Shown here piece by piece: positions 60,024 through 64,000 of a stretch of DNA of 64,000 nucleotides. Position numbers and translations under genes: made by a program. Position 1 is the first letter of the stretch. The number at the start of each line of letters is the position of its first letter. The stretch comes from Asaia sp003994335 (GTDB taxonomy: Bacteria; Pseudomonadota; Alphaproteobacteria; Acetobacterales; Acetobacteraceae). The DNA is taken from the NCBI RefSeq assembly GCF_037151175.1, contig NZ_JBBCOR010000001.1, positions 248,001 through 312,000 of the forward strand, read 5' to 3'. The notes beneath the pieces were generated by a model, which saw nothing but the letters and a program-made list of their open reading frames with translations, was not told where the DNA came from and searched no databases.

Positions 60024-61157
60024 TCAGCCGAAGGTGAAGGAGAATGCATCGACGCCCGGTGAGAGGAACTCGATGCGAAACACATGATCCGCTACACCGT
60101 CATCCGGCTGGCGGACCAACTGATACAGGCGCTGGCTCGTCACCGTACCCAGACCATCGCTGTCGCAATCGCTGCCATGCATCGCTCCTGGCGCATGGCC
60201 ATCGACTGTGACCCGGAATTTGATCGGCATGTCCGGCTTGCTCGGCCCCAACACCAGATGCAGATCACGCGCGTGGAAATGAAACAGAATGCTCCCACCG
60301 GACCTGTTCAACCGTGCGGATTCGGGGCCGATCGTCCAGTTGCCGGTAAGGCCCCATTCGTTGAGAGCGGGCGGCGTATCGACCACGTAGTCACTGGCGG
60401 AATCCTGAACGGCGCCGCCCGTCGAGATGAAATGGTTTGCCCGTTCATAGCCGATATAGGTCTCGGGCGACCCGACGGCGGAGAGATCAGCCTCTGATTG
60501 TTCTCCGCGCGCTCTGGGCTGAACCAGCGTGTCAGGCACTCCTGTCGCGCCGTTTTCGTGCAGCATGGTCTGGATCAGATGCTCGGACTGAGCGTAATCC
60601 CCCTCGCCAAAATGATGCGCCTGTATCTTGCCATCGCTGCCGACGAAATATGCCGCAGGCCAGTACTCGTTATTGAACCCATTCCAGATGGCCCGATCAT
60701 TATCCACGGCAACCGGGAAGGTAATGTGAAAGCGGGCAACTGCCTTTCGGATGTTGTCGAGATTTTTCTCGAAGGCAAATTCAGGGGCATGGACCCCGAT
60801 CACCACCAGTCCGTAAGGTTTGTATTTGGCCGCCCATGCTTCGACATAGGGAAGCTCGCGCAGGCAGTTGATGCAGGAATAGGTCCAGAAGTCGACGAGA
60901 ACCACTTTTCCCTTGAGCGCTTCGGCGCTCAGGGGGGGCGTATTGATCCAGCTTGTCGCGCCTGACAGAGAATCGAGTGGCTTAGCGCGCGCCGTCGGCG
61001 AGACGGCGCAGAGCGCGACTGCAAGACCGATACCGTAAAAAATTCGCCCTGCAAGCCTGCCCCCTCCAGAGTCAGGCTTAGGGACACTGAGCTTCGGTAG
61101 ATCGGACCCTGTGGAACGCGGGTCAGAATACCGGGCGAATGCAGATTGCATGACCAT
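60024..61157 (-). CDS. Exported DipZ-like redoxin with C-terminal CBM-like domain
   Basis: 377 residues. A long basic N-terminus precedes a signal or anchor segment (FYGIGLAVALCAV, cleaved near TARA, residue 58), then a thioredoxin-fold domain with C95-I-N-C98 in FWTYSCINCLRELP and the cis-Pro region. The last 150 residues (from about 230; SPETYIGYERANHF, LTGNWTIGPESARLN) resemble the carbohydrate-module-like domain found at the end of DipZ proteins. The CcdA-like membrane domain of DipZ is absent, so another reductase must supply electrons. Lies 51 bp after mannitol dehydrogenase on the same strand. Confidence 0.8.
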   Translation of the reverse strand: MVMQSAFARYSDPRSTGSDLPKLSVPKPDSGGGRLAGRIFYGIGLAVALCAVSPTARAKPLDSLSGATSWINTPPLSAEALKGKVVLVDFWTYSCINCLRELPYVEAWAAKYKPYGLVVIGVHAPEFAFEKNLDNIRKAVARFHITFPVAVDNDRAIWNGFNNEYWPAAYFVGSDGKIQAHHFGEGDYAQSEHLIQTMLHENGATGVPDTLVQPRARGEQSEADLSAVGSPETYIGYERANHFISTGGAVQDSASDYVVDTPPALNEWGLTGNWTIGPESARLNRSGGSILFHFHARDLHLVLGPSKPDMPIKFRVTVDGHAPGAMHGSDCDSDGLGTVTSQRLYQLVRQPDDGVADHVFRIEFLSPGVDAFSFTFG

Positions 61158-61208
61158 GAAGGCGCCTTTTCATACAGAAAAGGCAGAGTGGCCACGCGCC
61201 CCAAGCAC

Positions 61209-62693
61209 TCAGGAGGTGAAACCGGTCTCTGCCAGAACCTCACCCAGAACGGCAGCCGTGCCGCGCTGTTCCATGCTTTCAGCCATTTCACGAATGAGAC
61301 TGATATGAACCGGCTCGAGGGCGAAGCTCTCGAACACCGTCATGCCGAACACGCTGTCCCAGCTCCGGGCGAGGGCATGCTGGCTTTCGGACAGTGCCGG
61401 CTCAAACGGGGTGAAGGCCTCGCCCTGGTCGGTGCGCCCATGCAGATAGCGAATGAAGCAGGCTAGAACGAATGCCATGCGACGTAACTCGCCCCCGGTA
61501 GCGACCAGCTTGTTCCAGCTTGGGGCAAGGAATACCGGCAGCTTGCTGGCACCATCGCCCGTGATGCGGGCCAGCCTGTCGCCCACATCGGGATTGCTGA
61601 ACCGGGCGATGATCAGATCGCGATAGTCAGGGAGTGGCATCCCGGCAGGGGCGGAGAGATGCGGAATGACATCGCAGGTCATGAAGCTCTCGACCAGATG
61701 GCCGATCTGCGGGTCGATGATCGCATCGCGCACAGTCTCGAGCCCCGAGAGCTGGCCGGGATAGGCCAGCATGGAGTGCGAGGCATTGAGCATGCGCACC
61801 TTGGCCAGCTCATAGGGGTGAACGTCGGGGACCATCTGCGCGCCCACCGTCTCGAGCGCCGGACGGCCATTGACGAATTTGTCCTCGATGACCCACTGGG
61901 CGAACTCCTCGGAGATCACGGGCAGCCGGTCGATCACACCGCATTCCGCATTCACGCGCTCGGCGTCCTCCTTGAGCACCGCCGGGGTGATGCGATCCAC
62001 CATGGAGCTTGGAAAGGAGACGTGCGTCTCGATCCAGGCCCCCAGTTCAGGATCAAGGGCGTTGGCGTGGCTGATCACGCAGCGCTTGGCCACCACGCCG
62101 TTATCACGAAGGTTATCGCAGGACATGACGGTGAAAGGGGCAATCCCGGCATCGCGGCGCATGCGTAGCGCGCCCACGATGAAGCCGAAGGCGGATTCAG
62201 GGGAAGCAGGATTGGCGAGTTCACGCTGTGTCAGCGGGGTCGCCAGCTTGTAGGCCCCTGTGGCGTGATCCTGATTATACCCGCCTTCGGTAATCGTGAG
62301 CGAGACGATGCGCGTGGCAGGGTCGGCCATGCGCGCCAGTACCGCCTGGGGGTCGGCCGGGGCGAAGAGGTAATCGAGCATCGATCCGATCACCTGATGG
62401 CGGGCGGTGCCATCAGGTGCGTAGCGGGTGAGGGTGTAGAGATTATCCTGCGCCGGAAAGGCTTCGAGCTTGAGGCGTTCGGTGGCATCATCGATCAGCC
62501 CGACACCGCAGAAGCCCCAGCCTTCCTGGCCCGGCTCAGCCAGAAGGCGATCGACGTACCAGCATTGATGGGCGCGATGGAAATTGCCGACGCTGAGATG
62601 GACGATCCCGGTTTTCAGGGAGGCGCGATCATAGGAAAATCTCTCGACGCTGGGGGGGAGGGTCGAGAGGGTTTCTGAGTTCAGAGCGATCAT
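61209..62693 (-). CDS. Mannitol 2-dehydrogenase (polyol long-chain dehydrogenase)
   Basis: NAD(P)-dependent oxidation of mannitol to fructose, or the reverse. The 494-residue protein has the N-terminal GIVHLSVGNFHRAHQ nucleotide region, ITEGGYNQD, and the catalytic AKVRMLNASHSMLAYPG with Lys, Asn and His of the polyol-specific long-chain family. Close relatives act on D-arabinitol, fructuronate or tagaturonate; the length and motif favour mannitol. AGGA lies 8 nt before the ATG. Fits polyol use by an acetic acid bacterium, with the permease at 5 kb as a possible partner. Confidence 0.9.
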   Translation of the reverse strand: MIALNSETLSTLPPSVERFSYDRASLKTGIVHLSVGNFHRAHQCWYVDRLLAEPGQEGWGFCGVGLIDDATERLKLEAFPAQDNLYTLTRYAPDGTARHQVIGSMLDYLFAPADPQAVLARMADPATRIVSLTITEGGYNQDHATGAYKLATPLTQRELANPASPESAFGFIVGALRMRRDAGIAPFTVMSCDNLRDNGVVAKRCVISHANALDPELGAWIETHVSFPSSMVDRITPAVLKEDAERVNAECGVIDRLPVISEEFAQWVIEDKFVNGRPALETVGAQMVPDVHPYELAKVRMLNASHSMLAYPGQLSGLETVRDAIIDPQIGHLVESFMTCDVIPHLSAPAGMPLPDYRDLIIARFSNPDVGDRLARITGDGASKLPVFLAPSWNKLVATGGELRRMAFVLACFIRYLHGRTDQGEAFTPFEPALSESQHALARSWDSVFGMTVFESFALEPVHISLIREMAESMEQRGTAAVLGEVLAETGFTS

Positions 62694-62735
62694 GGGCGGT
62701 CCTGAAGGATCACGATAAGGGAATAACAGGCTCGA

Positions 62736-62758
62736 TCAGACGATTGATACCGGTCTGA
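62736..62758. promoter_or_regulatory. Inverted repeat upstream of mannitol dehydrogenase
   Basis: TCAGAC (62736-62741), 11 bp, GTCTGA (62753-62758), perfect arms, in the divergent gap 43-65 bp before the mannitol dehydrogenase start. A possible regulator site; the protein is unknown and not encoded in the window. Confidence 0.35.
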
Positions 62759-62849
62759 CAGGCAGCGCGCCGGATGATGTGGCGGTTCCCTCGAAAGGCT
62801 CAAGGGGTAATCGGGACTGTCTATGGCACTATTTGGTGAAGAGGCCTAA

Positions 62850-64000
62850 ATGCCGCTCATGGAGACGAGACAACCCATCGCCATTATCGGGGCCGGCCCG
62901 GCTGGTCTGGCCGCTGCCGAGTGGCTGAGTGCATCGCATCACGCACTGGGGCGTGAGATTGTCGTGTACGACCAGATGCCCAGTGTCGCGCGCAAGTTCC
63001 TGATGGCAGGGCGCAGCGGACTGAACCTGACCCATGCCGAGAATCTCGAGGATTTCCTCACCCGCTACGGTTCGGCGCGCGACTGGCTGGCTCCGATGAT
63101 CGACCGGTTTCCGCCTGAGGCGCTGAGACAATGGGCCGAGGCGCTTGGCCAGCCCTGTTTTACCGGGTCGAGCGGGCGCGTCTTCCCGCAGGCCATGAAG
63201 GCTTCTCCTTTGCTGCGGGCGTGGCTGGCGCGCCTTGCCGAACAGGGCGTGCGCTTCGCGCTGCGTCATCGCTGGGAGGGGTGGGATGCGCAGGGCGCGC
63301 TTCGTTTCGACAGCCCCGACGGGGCTGTAACCCGGGAGGTCAGCGCGGTCATCCTGGCGCTGGGGGGCGCCTCATGGCCGCGTCTGGGGAGCGATGGTGG
63401 CTGGGCCAGCTTCATGCCCCCTGGGGCGGTCATGCCACTGGCACCCGCCAATTGCGGCTTTCTCACCGCCTTGCCGGAGGCGTTTCACGCGCAGTTTCAT
63501 GGAGAGGTATTGCATTCTGTTACGCTCAGCGGGGTGGGCCAGAGCGCGCGCGGTGATGTCACCATCACCCGTACAGGCATCGAAGGGGCGCCAGTGTATC
63601 GTTTGTCGGCCTCATGGCGCGAGGTTCTGGCGCGTGAGGGGCGTCTGCGCATCGCGCTCGATCTGCGGCCCGGCATGAACGAGGCGGATCTGGCTGCGCG
63701 TCTGAGCGGATTTCGTGCGCGTGAAAGCCACGCCAATCGTCTGCGACGTCTCGGACTCTCGCCCGTCGCGCGCTGGTTGATTCGCGAGGCGATGTCGATG
63801 GATGAAGGGGGACAGGCCGCGGGCAATTGCGCCCTCGCGGCTCTGATCAAGGCTTGTCCTCTTGTCCTGACTGCGCCGGACACCCTGGCCAGAGCGATAT
63901 CGACAGCGGGCGGCGTCAGGCGCGCGGCACTGGATGCGCATCTCATGCTGCGCGAGCGCCCGGGTGTGTTCGTGGCCGGCGAGATGCTTGACTGGGAGGC
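62850..64000 (+). CDS. NAD(P)/FAD-dependent oxidoreductase, HI0933/TIGR03862-like (3' partial)
   Basis: Flavoprotein open to the end of the window: 383 codons visible. It begins with the dinucleotide fold IAIIGAGPAGLAAAEWL, then the family KFLMAGRSGLNLTHAE and a FAD contact VILALGGASWPRLGSDG near residue 170; the end GVFVAGEMLDWEA is the family FAD-binding C-terminus, so only a short part is missing. ATG 62850 follows AAGAGG by 5 nt. The substrate is unknown; relatives are often called aminoacetone oxidase. Confidence 0.87.
   Translation, partial: MPLMETRQPIAIIGAGPAGLAAAEWLSASHHALGREIVVYDQMPSVARKFLMAGRSGLNLTHAENLEDFLTRYGSARDWLAPMIDRFPPEALRQWAEALGQPCFTGSSGRVFPQAMKASPLLRAWLARLAEQGVRFALRHRWEGWDAQGALRFDSPDGAVTREVSAVILALGGASWPRLGSDGGWASFMPPGAVMPLAPANCGFLTALPEAFHAQFHGEVLHSVTLSGVGQSARGDVTITRTGIEGAPVYRLSASWREVLAREGRLRIALDLRPGMNEADLAARLSGFRARESHANRLRRLGLSPVARWLIREAMSMDEGGQAAGNCALAALIKACPLVLTAPDTLARAISTAGGVRRAALDAHLMLRERPGVFVAGEMLDWE

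Noticed and set aside
1..64000. CRISPR array, insertion sequence, tRNA, rRNA or prophage
   Set aside because: No regularly spaced repeats, transposase-like products, terminal inverted repeats or cloverleaf sequences were noticed on either strand.

Overview
The window looks like chromosomal DNA of a GC-rich alphaproteobacterium, most likely an acetic acid bacterium (Acetobacteraceae). This is inferred from gene content and protein style: a CcrM-type GANTC methyltransferase, a polyol permease and a mannitol 2-dehydrogenase, a NadQ-type NAD regulator beside nadABC, the gpmI-envC-ctpA-rppH block, and the MoxR/DUF58/DUF4159 block divergent from DUF1285-cca. The genus cannot be settled by reading alone. 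I saw no insertion sequence, prophage, CRISPR array, rRNA or tRNA gene.

Layout. 1-4.7 kb: end of the ribosomal protein/RNA polymerase supercluster (secY partial, adk, rpsM, rpsK, rpoA, rplQ) with a strong promoter and structured leaders, closed by a good terminator. 5-7.1 kb: polyol-type MFS permease, ASCH protein, small DUF1328 stress membrane protein. 7.1-16.5 kb (minus): a four-gene RND efflux operon (adaptor, two different RND pumps, outer-membrane factor), in MdtABC/MuxABC-OpmB order. 16.7-19 kb: CsbD stress protein, then rnhB-ccrM behind a dense cluster of GANTC sites. 19.3-21.5 kb: GH3 beta-glucosidase. 21.7-29.2 kb (minus): MoxR ATPase, DUF58, DUF4159, VWA/GATase-like membrane protein and an ankyrin-like secreted protein. 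29.3-33 kb (plus): DUF1285, CCA-adding enzyme, ABC exporter. 33-38.2 kb (minus): gpmI, envC, ctpA, rppH. 38.5-41.3 kb: a small uncharacterised operon (3-hydroxyacyl-CoA dehydrogenase-like enzyme and YWTD propeller) with a divergent LysR regulator and a repeated site between them. 41.4-42.7 kb: msrB, upp and a small acidic protein. 42.8-48.8 kb: M16 peptidase, an ABC ATPase/permease pair, a small membrane protein. 49-52.1 kb (minus): coiled-coil membrane protein, Sua5/TsaC, CysQ, Nudix hydrolase. 52.2-57.2 kb (plus): an orphan NuoB/hydrogenase-small-subunit-like Fe-S protein translationally coupled to NadQ, then nadABC. 57.7-64 kb: TonB-dependent receptor, exported DipZ-like redoxin, mannitol 2-dehydrogenase, and the start of an HI0933-type flavoprotein.

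The most interesting regulatory signals are five GANTC sites within 75 bp in front of the GANTC methyltransferase operon (possible autoregulation); a perfect 8-5-8 palindrome between nadQ and the nadA ribosome binding site (candidate NadQ operator) beside a GGGCA tandem repeat with G-quadruplex potential; and two small stress-protein genes (DUF1328, CsbD) each preceded by a near-consensus EcfG-type promoter. The least explained gene content is the orphan Fe-S subunit coupled to nadQ, the 3HCDH-YWTD-LysR module and the MoxR/DUF4159 operon.
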